Shown here: positions 41,147 through 50,162 of the stretch, piece by piece | Layout: each line of letters begins with the position of its first letter | Position numbering within the stretch: the first letter of the stretch is position 1 | Assembly (NCBI GenBank): GCA_028875245.1 | Contig: JAPPEU010000035.1 | Span: forward strand, 2,023-66,022 | DNA from: Chloroflexota bacterium | Lineage (GTDB): Bacteria; Chloroflexota; Anaerolineae; Aggregatilineales; Phototrophicaceae | Reading direction: 5' to 3' | DNA length: 64,000 nucleotides | Notes under the pieces: model-generated | The model's database searches: none | Told to the model about the DNA's origin: nothing | What the model saw: only the letters and a program-made list of their open reading frames with translations | Program-made: the position numbers and the translations under genes

Positions 41147-41953
41147 CTAACGCAAATTCTCTACTTCATTCATCAATGCGCTAACGCGGGCTGCGTCAAC
41201 CGGGTTTTCAAATTCACCGTCGCGCTTGAAGGCGGTGCCGATGATCGCGGCGTCAGCGATGCTCAGTTGCTCGCTAACATTGGCATGATTGACGCCGGTA
41301 TTGGCGACGACAGGCATATCGCGCAGCGCGTCTTTGACCAGCCGCAGCGTTGCCGCGGATGTCTCCTCCCCGGCGGTCAAACCCGATATGCACAGGGCAT
41401 CAGGGCCGGTATTGAAGACGGTGGAGCGCGCGACCGATACGATGTCCCGATTGGCGAGATATGCGGCCGCTTCAGGCAAGATGTTGAAGAAGAGCTTGAT
41501 GTCCTTCCCGCCAAGCCGGTGCTGGTGACGTACAATCGCTCCGCAGTTTGTATCCCATAATCCGAAATCGCTGGCGTATACCCCGGTGAATATCTCGCGC
41601 AGGAATTGGGCGCCGGTGGCGACCGCGAGGTCAAGGGAAGCATAAGGATCCCAAAGGACATTGACGCCGAAGGGTATCCTGATTTCGTCGTAAAGTTCGG
41701 CGATGACGCGAGACATGGCGGCGACCGTCGCGGATTCCACTTTTGTCAGATAGGGCAGGCTGAATTCGTTGGAGAACATCACCCCGTCGACGCCGCCTTC
41801 CTGCAGAGCGCGAAGATTGGCGCGCGCATCGGCGACAACAGCGGGCATACCCCTGGCGCTGTCGTAATCCGGGTCGCCGGGCAGCGCCAGCAAATGGCAC
41901 ATCCCAATGACCGGTTTTTCGACATGAAACATCTCTTGCAGCCAACTCGTCAT
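41147..41953 (-). CDS. BtpA/SgcQ family TIM-barrel protein
   Basis: 268 residues. The family start 'KPVIGMCHLLALPGDPDYD' and 'GVDGVMFSNEFSLPY', 'NVLWDPYASLDLAVATGAQF' and 'VVANTGVNHANV' mark the BtpA/SgcQ family. SgcQ belongs to a sugar gene cluster in enteric bacteria, and BtpA was linked to photosystem I stability in cyanobacteria; the biochemical reaction is not settled. Here it is convergent with the sulfatase in a sugar-uptake island, favouring a carbohydrate role. Confidence 0.88.
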   Translation of the reverse strand: MTSWLQEMFHVEKPVIGMCHLLALPGDPDYDSARGMPAVVADARANLRALQEGGVDGVMFSNEFSLPYLTKVESATVAAMSRVIAELYDEIRIPFGVNVLWDPYASLDLAVATGAQFLREIFTGVYASDFGLWDTNCGAIVRHQHRLGGKDIKLFFNILPEAAAYLANRDIVSVARSTVFNTGPDALCISGLTAGEETSAATLRLVKDALRDMPVVANTGVNHANVSEQLSIADAAIIGTAFKRDGEFENPVDAARVSALMNEVENLR

Positions 41954-42001
41954 CGCTGCCTCATTACGCCCTGAATCGGCCAGGCCATCATGAATTTAAT
42001 C

Positions 42002-42043
42002 TCTATATCGTGAATTCTATAGACTTAATTCTATAGACCTAAT
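42002..42043. repeat. Three tandem 14-bp units upstream of the BtpA/SgcQ gene
   Basis: Units TCTATATCGTGAAT (42002), TCTATAGACTTAAT (42016) and TCTATAGACCTAAT (42030) are head to tail. Two of them contain the palindrome TCTATAGA. The array is unusually AT-rich for this genome and sits 49 bp before the start codon of the leftward gene, where operators or promoters lie. Confidence 0.75.
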
Positions 42044-42060
42044 TCAAAACGCCGCAATTT

Positions 42061-43020
42061 TCACGCGCAAAGTGGATCATCGTCAGTCCAGCGGTTGCTC
42101 TTGATGGCTTCGATATCGGCCAGTCGCGCGCGGGCGTCTAGCCAGAGCTGCCCCCACTGACGATAGTCCGCGATCTCAGACTCGGGATTGAGACGGCTTT
42201 GGGCGACAAAGCCGGGGAAATGCGGCCGGCCCGTGGCTTGACCAATTGGGTTGTAACGCAGGTCAAAGCTCCAGCGAAAAGCATCGCTCATGTTATCGAG
42301 CGAACCATGCTTGCACATCGGATGAAAGAAAAGCACGCCGCCGGGATTCAGTGGCACGGGAATGGCAACTTCTTGCTGGATCAATTGTTCGGGGATGCCC
42401 AGCTGATTGCTGATCGTGCAATGCAGGGCGATGCCCTTGCGGTGGCTCTTGGGTACCACTTGCAGGCAGCCGTTTTCCGGCGTCGCTTTGCTCACCGCCA
42501 CCCAGCAGGTGACCATCTGCGTCGCATCGGCTTCGGGCAGCGCAACGCCATTGTCCTGATGCCAGCGGGTCGCGCTGACGATCGCGTTGTTCGCGTCTTC
42601 CTCTTTGACCAAGCGGGCCGGCGGTTTGATGCGCACATGTTGAATGGGATTGGAATAGATCTCGCCGCCGATCAGGGACTCAACCGCCGACAGCAAGCGC
42701 GGGCTGCGCAGCAAATTGAAGACGGCCGGGCCCAAGTGTATCGGCGTATCAGGATGAATGCCGCCGTTGGGCAGCGCGATGTCGAAGGCTTGATAATAAT
42801 CGCAGCCGGCGCGATACACCTCGACCAGCCGCTTCTCAAATGGCAAATCACTGAAACCCTCGTCAAGGCGCCCTTCCGCGACCCACTGCCCGCAAAGCTC
42901 GTCCAGCAGCTGCTGATATTCTTCGATAACAGGTACTAAGTCTTCTTCGTAATCAAGCAGGCGGTCAACCGCCAAATAACCGTTTTCATGGAAAGACCCG
43001 ATTTGTTCAGTTGTTAACAT
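42061..43020 (-). CDS. Phytanoyl-CoA dioxygenase (PhyH) family protein
   Basis: 319 residues. Metal motif HxD in 'TRWHQDNGVALPEAD', distal His in 'PMCKHGSLDNMSD' and Arg in 'FRWSFDLRYNP'. 'ENGCLQVVPKSHRKG' is a PhyH signature. It differs clearly from the PhyH protein at 34.9-35.9 kb, so it is not a recent duplicate. It could hydroxylate a carbon next to a hetero-group in the substrate taken up by the neighbouring importer; this is inference. Confidence 0.9.
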   Translation of the reverse strand: MLTTEQIGSFHENGYLAVDRLLDYEEDLVPVIEEYQQLLDELCGQWVAEGRLDEGFSDLPFEKRLVEVYRAGCDYYQAFDIALPNGGIHPDTPIHLGPAVFNLLRSPRLLSAVESLIGGEIYSNPIQHVRIKPPARLVKEEDANNAIVSATRWHQDNGVALPEADATQMVTCWVAVSKATPENGCLQVVPKSHRKGIALHCTISNQLGIPEQLIQQEVAIPVPLNPGGVLFFHPMCKHGSLDNMSDAFRWSFDLRYNPIGQATGRPHFPGFVAQSRLNPESEIADYRQWGQLWLDARARLADIEAIKSNRWTDDDPLCA

Positions 43021-43201
43021 TGCGGCGCTCCGTCACTACGCGCGCGGCGATTCTAGTGTCGTGCAACTCAGTTGCCGCTGCCGCGGTCCATCAAGCTCAA
43101 GCAGAAGTATACTCCCCCAAGTAGCCAAGAGCAACTTGCCCGCGGCGACGAAAATCATAGTCAATTCGGTCATTTCAATTTGCATTCATAGCCATCTACG
43201 C

Positions 43202-43230
43202 AAAAAACCTCAGACGCCCGCCGTCCGAGG
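43202..43230 (-). terminator. Intrinsic terminator after tRNA-Glu
   Basis: On the minus strand CCTCGGACG (43230-43222) pairs with CGTCTGAGG (43216-43208), one G-T pair, followed by TTTTTT (43207-43202). Confidence 0.88.
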
Positions 43231-43236
43231 TTAAAG

Positions 43237-43309
43237 TGCCCCATAGGAGACTCGAACTCCTGTTTTGGCCTTGAGAGGGCCACGTCCTAGGCCGCTAGAC
43301 GAATGGGGC
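43237..43309 (-). tRNA. tRNA-Glu (anticodon CTC)
   Basis: Acceptor GCCCCAT/ATGGGGC, anticodon stem TGGCC/GGCCA around the loop CTCTCAA, giving CTC, and T arm AGGAG-TTCGAGT-CTCCT. Discriminator A. No encoded CCA. Confidence 0.95.
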
Positions 43310-43318
43310 TCGCTAATG

Positions 43319-43347
43319 ATTCTAGTCAAAATTGGCGCGCTGGTCAA
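43319..43347 (-). promoter_or_regulatory. Promoter of tRNA-Glu
   Basis: On the minus strand TTGACC (43347-43342), 17-bp spacer, TAGAAT (43324-43319). It overlaps the last codons of trpS. Confidence 0.7.
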
Positions 43348-44363
43348 GACGGCGCCAGGAAACCCATGCGCTCCTGCGCCAGTTTCAGCGTTTCATCCGC
43401 AATCGCGCTCGCCTTCTCCCGCCCCAGCCGCAGCACGGAATCGAGATAACCGGCCTCGTTCATCAATTCGTAGTAACGCGCTTGCAGCGGCTCGAGCGTG
43501 GACAGCACACAATCGGCCGCCGCCCGCTTCAGGTCGCCATAACCTTTGTCGGCGAAATGCGCTTCAATCGCCGCATTGCTTTCGCCGCTGATCGCTTGAT
43601 AGATGGTCAGCAGGTTGTTGACGCCGGCGCGTTCCGGCTCATCGCTGAAGCGAATCTCGCGCTGCGAATCGGTGACCGCGCGCATGATCTTTTTTCTCGC
43701 TCGCGGCAGCTCATCAAGCAAGAATATGGCGTGATTCTCCGAGGCTTCGCTCTTGGACATTTTGGCTGTGGGGTTATCCAAGCCCATGATGCGGGCGCCG
43801 GCTTGAGGATTCATCACCGAGGGCAAGGTGAAGGTGTCGCCATAAAGATGGTTGAAGCGCTGCGCCAAATCGCGCGTGAATTCCAGGTGCTGGTTCTGAT
43901 CGTCGCCCACCGGCACCAAATCCGCATGATAAAGCAAGATGTCGGCCGCCATCAGGCTGGGATAATTAAGCAGGCCCGCGCCGATGGATTCCTGCGTTTG
44001 TTTCGCCGTTCTATCTTTGAATTGGGTCATTCGATGGAGCCAACCGAGCGGCGCCATGCAAGTGAGCATCCAGGCCAATTCCGAGTGAGCCGGCACATGC
44101 GACTGCACAAATATCGTCGATATTTCCGGATCGATGCCGGCGGCGATGTACATAGCGGCGCTCTCACGCGTTCTCTGGCGAAGTTCCACCGGATCTTGCG
44201 GCATCGTAATCGCATGCAGATCGACCACGCAATAGAAGCAGTCGTAATCATGCTGAACTTCGACCCACTGCTTCAATGCGCCCAGGTAGTTGCCAATGGT
44301 CAAATTGCCCGAGGGTTGAATACCGGACAGAACTCGCGGTTTGTTGTCGTTGACTGCGGTCAT
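43344..44363 (-). CDS. trpS: Tryptophanyl-tRNA synthetase
   Basis: 339 residues, normal length. 'SGIQPSGNLTIGNYLGAL' carries the HIGH-equivalent (TIGN), 'AADILLYHADLVPVGDDQ' is the tryptophan pocket, and 'AKMSKSEASENHAI' is the KMSKS loop. It charges tRNA-Trp in the cytoplasm. It lies directly upstream of tRNA-Glu in the same direction, and the tRNA promoter is embedded in its 3' end. Confidence 0.97.
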   Translation of the reverse strand: MTAVNDNKPRVLSGIQPSGNLTIGNYLGALKQWVEVQHDYDCFYCVVDLHAITMPQDPVELRQRTRESAAMYIAAGIDPEISTIFVQSHVPAHSELAWMLTCMAPLGWLHRMTQFKDRTAKQTQESIGAGLLNYPSLMAADILLYHADLVPVGDDQNQHLEFTRDLAQRFNHLYGDTFTLPSVMNPQAGARIMGLDNPTAKMSKSEASENHAIFLLDELPRARKKIMRAVTDSQREIRFSDEPERAGVNNLLTIYQAISGESNAAIEAHFADKGYGDLKRAAADCVLSTLEPLQARYYELMNEAGYLDSVLRLGREKASAIADETLKLAQERMGFLAPS

Positions 44364-44449
44364 AAAACCTTCAGGATAAAGCCAATTTGATTAAGACAAG
44401 ACGATTTTAGCATCCTGCGGGGGGCGCTTCAACCAGAAAACAAGTCAGG

Positions 44450-44908
44450 TTAGCGCTCCTTCAATGCGCGCTCGATCTGCCGATTGGCGTCGCGTTTGGC
44501 CAGGTCAGCCCGTTTGTCATAGCGTCTCTTGCCGCGGGCGACGCCGATCTCCACCTTGGCCCGGCCGCGCTCCAGGTAGACTTGCAGCGGGATGGCGGTC
44601 ATGCCGCTCTCACGGATTTTGCTGATGATGCGATTGATTTCCCGCTTGTGCAGGAGCAATTTGCGCGGCCGCCGCGGGTTGGCATGCCCGAAGATGTTGG
44701 CCTCTTTGTAAGGCGCAATATGCGTGTTCATCAGCCACAGCTCGCCATCCTGCTCTTGCACGAAACCATCGCCGATGTTGATGTTGTGGTTGCGAATGGA
44801 TTTTATCTCCGAGCCAAGCAGCACCAGACCGGCATCGTAACGGTCCTTGACCAGGTAGTCCCGGCGCGCTTTGCGATTCTTGCTGATTACTTTTCTTCCG
44901 GCGCTCAT
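44450..44908 (-). CDS. smpB: SsrA-binding protein SmpB
   Basis: 152 residues. 'NRKARRDYLVKDRYDAGLVL', 'GSEIKSIRN', 'KEANIFGHANPRRPRKLLLH' and the C-terminal 'VARGKRRYDKRADLAKRDANR' are typical. It binds tmRNA to rescue stalled ribosomes. The tmRNA gene itself is not recognised in this window. Confidence 0.97.
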   Translation of the reverse strand: MSAGRKVISKNRKARRDYLVKDRYDAGLVLLGSEIKSIRNHNINIGDGFVQEQDGELWLMNTHIAPYKEANIFGHANPRRPRKLLLHKREINRIISKIRESGMTAIPLQVYLERGRAKVEIGVARGKRRYDKRADLAKRDANRQIERALKER

Positions 44909-44979
44909 GATGGCTTTGGACCAACGTCAAGAAATCCAGTGGCGACAAACCGCTAGGATACCGGTGCTGGACGCCAGGT

Positions 44980-46086
44980 TCAAGGCAGAGGCTGCCAGGC
45001 GCGTTGATAATCTCTGGCTTCGATCTCTTCGTTGGCAAAGTCCGCGAGTACGCTTCGGGCTACGCCGATGATGCGCAAGCTCGCCGCCGGATCGTCGCAA
45101 TTGAGGAGGCCGACAGCCACTGCCTCAACATTTTCAGGCAGATCATCGGCAAGAGAGACCACCGAGGTCAACACCATATTGAGGCGCGCATTGAATTCCG
45201 GTCCCGGGATGGCGCATACATGTATGACCAGCGTGGCGCCCAGGTTGGTTGAGATGGTCCCGCTTTGTGACTGATCGATTTCAAATTCGTCAATCGCCGC
45301 CGCAACAAGGCCAAGAAAATCGGCGACTTCCTCCGCATCCACCTCGGGCGGCGCTTCCGTTTCCAATTGCGTTGTGGCAGCGGGCGAAAGCTCGACGGCG
45401 GGCGTTTCCTCGGCATCGACGGTCGCAGCGGCGGTCAATGCCGGCGGCAGCTCCGCGACAGCTTCGGCCGTCGCCGCCAAAGTGGGGATCGCAGTTGCGG
45501 CGGGCTCTTCCAGCGTCGCGGCGCTCTCGATATCACCTTCGGATGCGCCGGGCTCGCTGGTTGGCTCCGAGACGACGATCACTTGCGGTTCCGGCGTCTG
45601 CAAGATCTCGGAGATTATCGGGGACAAATCAACAGCGCCGGACAGAACCAAGCCACCGCCGATGATGACGGCAATCAGGATGCCAATCAAGAGCAAGCGA
45701 GCCGGTGAAGACGAGCTATCGTCGCTGGCGTCCGCTGCTGGCTTCAAGCTTTCCCAATCATCAATGTTGAATTCGCTGGCGCTTTGATCTGCGCCGGGTT
45801 CGCTCGCCTCAAGCGCAACGAGGTCAGGATCCTTCAACTGCGCCTCGAGGACATCGGCTTTCAGTTCACGCGCGCCAGGATACTGAGGGTCGAGATCCAG
45901 AACCCGTTCGAGCGCCGCCTGGCCCATGCCGGTATCGCGCAGCGCATGGGTATAAACCCACCACAGGTGAACGTTGTTTGCGTCTTCTTCCAGCAGCGGC
46001 GCCAGCAACTCTTGCGCTGCTTCGAGTTCTTCGTTCTCTATAAGCGTATATGCCTGCTGGAGAAGCGAGGCGCTCGTGTCGCTCAT
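44980..46086 (-). CDS. Membrane protein with N-terminal TPR-like region and extracytoplasmic C-terminal domain
   Basis: 368 residues. The N-terminal ~75 residues form TPR-like helices ('LLQQAYTLIENEELEAAQELL', quoted at its limit; 'VHLWWVYTHALRDTG'). One transmembrane helix (about 132-150) and a Thr/Ala/Glu-rich spacer lead to a C-terminal alpha-beta domain (about 250-365) with 'SGTISTNLGATLVIHVCAI'. I do not recognise that domain. The topology is like sensors or scaffold proteins with a cytoplasmic TPR. Confidence 0.75.
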   Translation of the reverse strand: MSDTSASLLQQAYTLIENEELEAAQELLAPLLEEDANNVHLWWVYTHALRDTGMGQAALERVLDLDPQYPGARELKADVLEAQLKDPDLVALEASEPGADQSASEFNIDDWESLKPAADASDDSSSSPARLLLIGILIAVIIGGGLVLSGAVDLSPIISEILQTPEPQVIVVSEPTSEPGASEGDIESAATLEEPAATAIPTLAATAEAVAELPPALTAAATVDAEETPAVELSPAATTQLETEAPPEVDAEEVADFLGLVAAAIDEFEIDQSQSGTISTNLGATLVIHVCAIPGPEFNARLNMVLTSVVSLADDLPENVEAVAVGLLNCDDPAASLRIIGVARSVLADFANEEIEARDYQRAWQPLP

Positions 46087-46228
46087 TATCCGCCTTCAGT
46101 TTTGCGCCGGCGACGCGGCCAATGCCTTGACACAGCAATGCGGCGGCCAACTCTTTCTTCCTTGCGCGTTGAAGCTGCAATTGCTGTTGCCTTTTTGCAG
46201 TCTACAACTGCTCAATTAACGGCGCAAC

Positions 46229-46253
46229 AAAAAAGCCCGCCAACCCGGCGAGC
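46229..46253 (-). terminator. Intrinsic terminator after tRNA-Leu
   Basis: On the minus strand GCTCGCC (46253-46247) pairs with GGCGGGC (46241-46235) across a 5-base loop, followed by TTTTTT. Confidence 0.88.
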
Positions 46254-46263
46254 TTTTCTGCCT

Positions 46264-46345
46264 TGCCCTGAAGAGGACTCGAACCTCCACCCTGTTAAGG
46301 ACACGGCCCTCAACCGTGCGCGTCTGCCAGTTCCGCCATCAGGGC
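46264..46345 (-). tRNA. tRNA-Leu (anticodon GAG)
   Basis: Acceptor GCCCTGA/TCAGGGC, anticodon stem CACGG/CCGTG around TTGAGGG, giving GAG. The long variable arm of class II tRNAs is present, with T arm GGAGG-TTCGAGT-CCTCT. Length 82, discriminator A, no encoded CCA. Confidence 0.95.
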
Positions 46346-46359
46346 TAAGAATGCAACCA

Positions 46360-46387
46360 AGTATAAGATCTCCCCGGAAAATGTCAA
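46360..46387 (-). promoter_or_regulatory. Promoter of tRNA-Leu
   Basis: On the minus strand a perfect TTGACA (46387-46382), 16-bp spacer, TATACT (46365-46360). Confidence 0.8.
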
Positions 46388-46421
46388 TGCCTCGCAGCGC
46401 GCGCGGCGCGGTTAATTCATC

Positions 46422-46450
46422 TTGAGCAAGCGGGCTTCCTGCCGTATTAT
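46422..46450 (+). promoter_or_regulatory. Promoter of the plsX-fabF-trmFO-hflX run
   Basis: TTGAGC (46422-46427), 17-bp spacer, TATTAT (46445-46450). The plsX start has GGGAGGGG nine bases upstream. Confidence 0.7.
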
Positions 46451-46495
46451 ATGTCGCCAGTCTGACTGTGGAAGCATAGGGAGGGGCTGCGCTTG

Positions 46496-47494
46496 ATGCA
46501 CATTGCGCTCGATGCGATGGGAACCGACAATCGCCCGCTTAGCGATATTGCTGGCGCTGTCCTTGCTGCCAAGGAATTTGGCGATACTATCGTCCTGGTT
46601 GGGGACAAGCGTAGAATCGAATCGGAACTCAAGCATCACGACGTCGACAGCGGCAAAGTCGAAATCCTCCATGCCCCGGACGATATTGCGATGGATGAAA
46701 AACCGACTGATGTGCTCAAGATGGAGGCGTCCACATCCATTCATGTGGCGCTCGACGCGGTGAAAAAAGGGGATGTCGACGCCTTCGTGACCATGGGCAA
46801 TACCGGCGCTGTGCATGCGCTGGCTACTATGAAAACGCTGCGCCGCATTCCGGGGGTCAAACGCCCGGTCCTCTCGGCGCTCTTCACCGTCAATAATCAC
46901 CGTATGATATTTCTTGATGTTGGCGCCAACACGGATGTCAAACCGGAATGGGTGCCGCAATTCGCTGTCATGGGCAGCATCTACGCCGAGCGCGTCATGC
47001 GCTGTTCCAAACCGCGCATCGCCCTGCTCTCCAACGGCGCCGAAGACATCAAAGGCAACCTGCTGATACGGGAAGCGGCCGACCTGCTCCGCCGCGGCAA
47101 GATGAACTTCGTCGGCAATGTGGAGCCGGTGCAGCTCATGACTTCGGTCGCCGATGTGATCGTGATGGATGGTTTCGTCGGCAACATCGTGCTCAAAATG
47201 TTTGAAGCCACCACGCATTATGTGGCGACCCTCATTCGGCAAGAATTCCGCAATGACGCCGTGTCCATGCTGGGAGGCGCGCTGGCGCGGCCGGCTTTCA
47301 ACCGCATCCGGCGCCGCGTGGATACATCGGAAATCGGCGGCGCGCCTCTCCTGGGTGTGAACGGTGTTGTAATTATTGGGCACGGAGGCAATTCCGCTAT
47401 CGGCATCAAGAACGCCATACAGCAGGCGCGAACCGCCGTGCGCGAAAATGTCATCAGCGCCATTCGCAGCGGCATTGCCCAGGAGACGGTCTAA
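46496..47494 (+). CDS. plsX: Phosphate acyltransferase PlsX
   Basis: 332 residues from ATG 46496; a TTG one codon earlier is less likely. 'IALDAMGTDNRP', 'TMGNTGAVHALATM', 'ALLSNGAEDIKGN' and 'GHGGNSAIGIKNAI' are PlsX motifs. It makes acyl-phosphate from acyl-ACP for the first step of phospholipid synthesis (PlsX/PlsY route). fabF follows, but fabD, fabG and acpP, which often lie between, are absent here. Confidence 0.96.
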   Translation: MHIALDAMGTDNRPLSDIAGAVLAAKEFGDTIVLVGDKRRIESELKHHDVDSGKVEILHAPDDIAMDEKPTDVLKMEASTSIHVALDAVKKGDVDAFVTMGNTGAVHALATMKTLRRIPGVKRPVLSALFTVNNHRMIFLDVGANTDVKPEWVPQFAVMGSIYAERVMRCSKPRIALLSNGAEDIKGNLLIREAADLLRRGKMNFVGNVEPVQLMTSVADVIVMDGFVGNIVLKMFEATTHYVATLIRQEFRNDAVSMLGGALARPAFNRIRRRVDTSEIGGAPLLGVNGVVIIGHGGNSAIGIKNAIQQARTAVRENVISAIRSGIAQETV

Positions 47495-47510
47495 TTCGGA
47501 GCAGCCCGGT

Positions 47511-48773
47511 ATGGAGTTAATGCGAAATGGCCGCAAGCGGGTCGTCATATCCGGCTTGGGCGTCGTCTCACCCTTGGGACAAAAACAAGAATTCTGGGAC
47601 AATATCGAGGCCGGCAAGTCCGGTATTCGCAAGCTGCAAAACATCGAAGCCGACCACTTGAACGTGCGCATCGGGGCCGAAGTGCTGGGCTTTGATTCGT
47701 CCAAGTACATCCCGCCCAAACAAGCGCGCCGCATGGGCAGAGCGACGCAATTCGCTATCGCGGCCGCCTTCATGGCCGTCGAGGATGCCGGGTTGACTGT
47801 CGACGGCGTGAGCGAGAACGGCCATCGCGTCGCGACAATCATCGGCACTACGCTGGGCAGCTATGAAGTGGGCGAATCCGGCATACGGGATTGGCGGGAT
47901 TCCGGCTACAAGCGCGCCAATCCAATGAGCATAGTGAACGCCCTGCCAAACATGCCCGGCCACTACGTCAGCAAAGTGATGAACGCCGTTGGCCCGCTGA
48001 TCACGCCATCGGTCGCCTGCGCCACCGGCATTCAGGCGGTCGGCGAAGCGAGCGATTTGATCCGGCTGGGAAAATGCGACATGGTCATTGCGGGCGCGGT
48101 CGATGCCGTCATATTCGATTATATCCTGGCCGGCTTCAGCGCCACGCGAGCCCTTACGCGACAATACAACGACGCGCCGGAACAAGCCAGCCGACCCTTC
48201 GACGCCGATCGCTCGGGCTTTGTCCTGGGTGAAGGCGGCGCGGTCTTTATCGTGGAAAGCCTGGAACAAGCCCGCCAGCGCGATGCGAAAATCTACGCCG
48301 AAGTACTCGGTTATGCCGCGTCCTCCGACGCCTACCACGTTGCCGCGCCTGATCCGGCAGGCGGCGGCGCCAAGCGCGCTATGCAATGGACGCTTGATGA
48401 CGCCAGGGTTCATCCATCAGAAGTCGAATACATTAACGCGCATGGATCATCGACCGTGGCCAACGACGCCATCGAAACAGCGGCCGTCAAACATGTCTTC
48501 GGCGAAGACGCTTACGGCATCCCGGTGACGTCAACCAAAAGTATGATTGGACACGCGATGGCCGGCTGCGGTTCATTGGAAATATCGGCATGCCTAATGA
48601 CGCTGGAACGCGAGGTGCTCCACCCGACCGTAAACTACGATACGCCCGACCCGGCTTGTGATCTCGATTACGTGCCGAACGTGGCGCGGCATGTTCCCGG
48701 CATTCGCACGGTGATGTCGAACAGCTTTGGCCTGGGCGGTCAAAACGCCTCGATCCTGCTGCGTGGAATCTAG
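47511..48773 (+). CDS. fabF: Beta-ketoacyl-ACP synthase II
   Basis: 420 residues from ATG 47511 (ATG 47520 is an alternative). A longer frame would run 119 bp into plsX and is not used. 'VVISGLGVVSPLG' opens the domain; the catalytic Cys lies in 'SVACATGIQAVGEA', the His residues in 'YINAHGSSTVANDA' and 'SMIGHAMAGCGSLE'. It extends fatty acyl chains by condensation with malonyl-ACP. It is separated from plsX by 16 bp. Confidence 0.95.
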   Translation: MELMRNGRKRVVISGLGVVSPLGQKQEFWDNIEAGKSGIRKLQNIEADHLNVRIGAEVLGFDSSKYIPPKQARRMGRATQFAIAAAFMAVEDAGLTVDGVSENGHRVATIIGTTLGSYEVGESGIRDWRDSGYKRANPMSIVNALPNMPGHYVSKVMNAVGPLITPSVACATGIQAVGEASDLIRLGKCDMVIAGAVDAVIFDYILAGFSATRALTRQYNDAPEQASRPFDADRSGFVLGEGGAVFIVESLEQARQRDAKIYAEVLGYAASSDAYHVAAPDPAGGGAKRAMQWTLDDARVHPSEVEYINAHGSSTVANDAIETAAVKHVFGEDAYGIPVTSTKSMIGHAMAGCGSLEISACLMTLEREVLHPTVNYDTPDPACDLDYVPNVARHVPGIRTVMSNSFGLGGQNASILLRGI

Positions 48774-48788
48774 CAATTTGGAAGCGTT

Positions 48789-50162
48789 ATGTCTCAATCG
48801 ATTGTGGTAATCGGCGGAGGGCTGGCGGGCAGTGAGGCCGCCTGGCAGCTTGCTCAGCGCGGCCACCACGTCCTACTGTACGAAATGCGTCCGGTCAAAA
48901 CGACGGGCGCTCATGTGAGCCATCGGCTGGCGGAGCTCGTCTGCAGCAACTCCCTGGGCTCCAAACTGCCCGATCGCGCTACCGGCATCCTGCAAAACGA
49001 AGTGAAAATGCTCGGTTCCATGCTCATGCGCCGCGCGCAAGAGACGGCGGTGCCGGCCGGCGGCGCCCTGGCGGTTGATCGGGCCCGCTTCGCCGAACGG
49101 GTCACTTCTTCTATTCATGGGCATCCAAACATCAAAGTCCTGCGTGAAGAAGTTACAGAACTGCCGCTGGACCGGCCAGCCATCATCGCGACCGGCCCCT
49201 TGACTTCGCCGGCGCTGGCAGCGGATATTGCCAGGCTGACTGGCGAGGAATATCTTTACTTTTACGATGCGATTTCGCCCATTGTTCGCGCAAGCAGCAT
49301 CGACATGAGCCGAGCATTTCAGGGCAATCGTTATGGCCGCGGCGAAGACCAGGCGGGCGATTACATCAATTGTCCGCTGGAGAAAGACGAGTACAGTCGT
49401 TTTGTTCAAGCCTTGAGAACCGCCGAGACAATCAAATTGCGAGATTTCGAGCGCGAGGACCCCAACTTCTTTGAGGGCTGTGTCCCTGTCGAAGCCTTGG
49501 CGAAACGAGGCGATGATACGCTGGCCTATGGCCCCATGCGCCCCGTCGGCTTGACCAATCCGCACACCGGTCGCCGCCCCTACGCCGTAGTCCAGCTTCG
49601 GCAAGATGATTATTCCGGCAGCCTCTACAACGTTGTCGGCTTCCAAACCAATATCCGCTGGGGACCGCAGAAAGAAATCTTGCGGCAAATTCCCGGCCTG
49701 GAGGCGGCCGAATTTATTCGCATGGGCCAAATGCATCGCAATACTTTTTTGAACGCGCCCGCCCTGCTCTATCCCACCATGCGCTTCCGCCGCCGGGCAC
49801 AGCTCTATTTCGCCGGCCAGATCACCGGTGTTGAAGGCTACGTCGGCAATATCGCGACCGGCCTCGTAGCCGCCTTGAATCTCTCCCGGCAGCTCAATGG
49901 ATTGAGCGAGTGGGTCCCGCCGGCCGATACTATGCTCGGCGCATTGTGCTATTATGTGACCAGTACAGAAGCGAAACATTTCCAACCGATGAAAGCCAAT
50001 CTGGGCATTTTGCCGCCGCTGCCGACAAAGATCCGAAACAAGAGAGCGCGCAAAGCCGCCCATGCCGAGCGGGCGAAATCATCCATGTCTGCCGCGCTTG
50101 AGGGCCTGGATGACGCCCTCATTAATCAGCAGCGCGTCCAAACAGAGCATGAGCCTGTATGA
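48789..50162 (+). CDS. trmFO: Methylenetetrahydrofolate-tRNA-(uracil-5-)-methyltransferase TrmFO
   Basis: 457 residues. FAD-binding '[20 protein letters not shown]', the family motif '[11 protein letters not shown]', '[13 protein letters not shown]', and '[20 protein letters not shown]' are present. It methylates U54 of tRNA with methylene-THF and FADH2, the folate route typical of many Firmicutes and other non-proteobacteria. The stop overlaps the hflX start by four bases. Confidence 0.96.
   Translation: MSQSIVVIGGGLAGSEAAWQLAQRGHHVLLYEMRPVKTTGAHVSHRLAELVCSNSLGSKLPDRATGILQNEVKMLGSMLMRRAQETAVPAGGALAVDRARFAERVTSSIHGHPNIKVLREEVTELPLDRPAIIATGPLTSPALAADIARLTGEEYLYFYDAISPIVRASSIDMSRAFQGNRYGRGEDQAGDYINCPLEKDEYSRFVQALRTAETIKLRDFEREDPNFFEGCVPVEALAKRGDDTLAYGPMRPVGLTNPHTGRRPYAVVQLRQDDYSGSLYNVVGFQTNIRWGPQKEILRQIPGLEAAEFIRMGQMHRNTFLNAPALLYPTMRFRRRAQLYFAGQITGVEGYVGNIATGLVAALNLSRQLNGLSEWVPPADTMLGALCYYVTSTEAKHFQPMKANLGILPPLPTKIRNKRARKAAHAERAKSSMSAALEGLDDALINQQRVQTEHEPV

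Noticed and set aside
47376..47510. Longer N-terminus for fabF overlapping plsX
   Set aside because: The extension lies within the conserved plsX coding region in another frame and does not resemble FabF.
48873..50063. Leftward open frame of 396 codons opposite trmFO
   Set aside because: Antisense to a conserved gene, no motif, no ribosome site.
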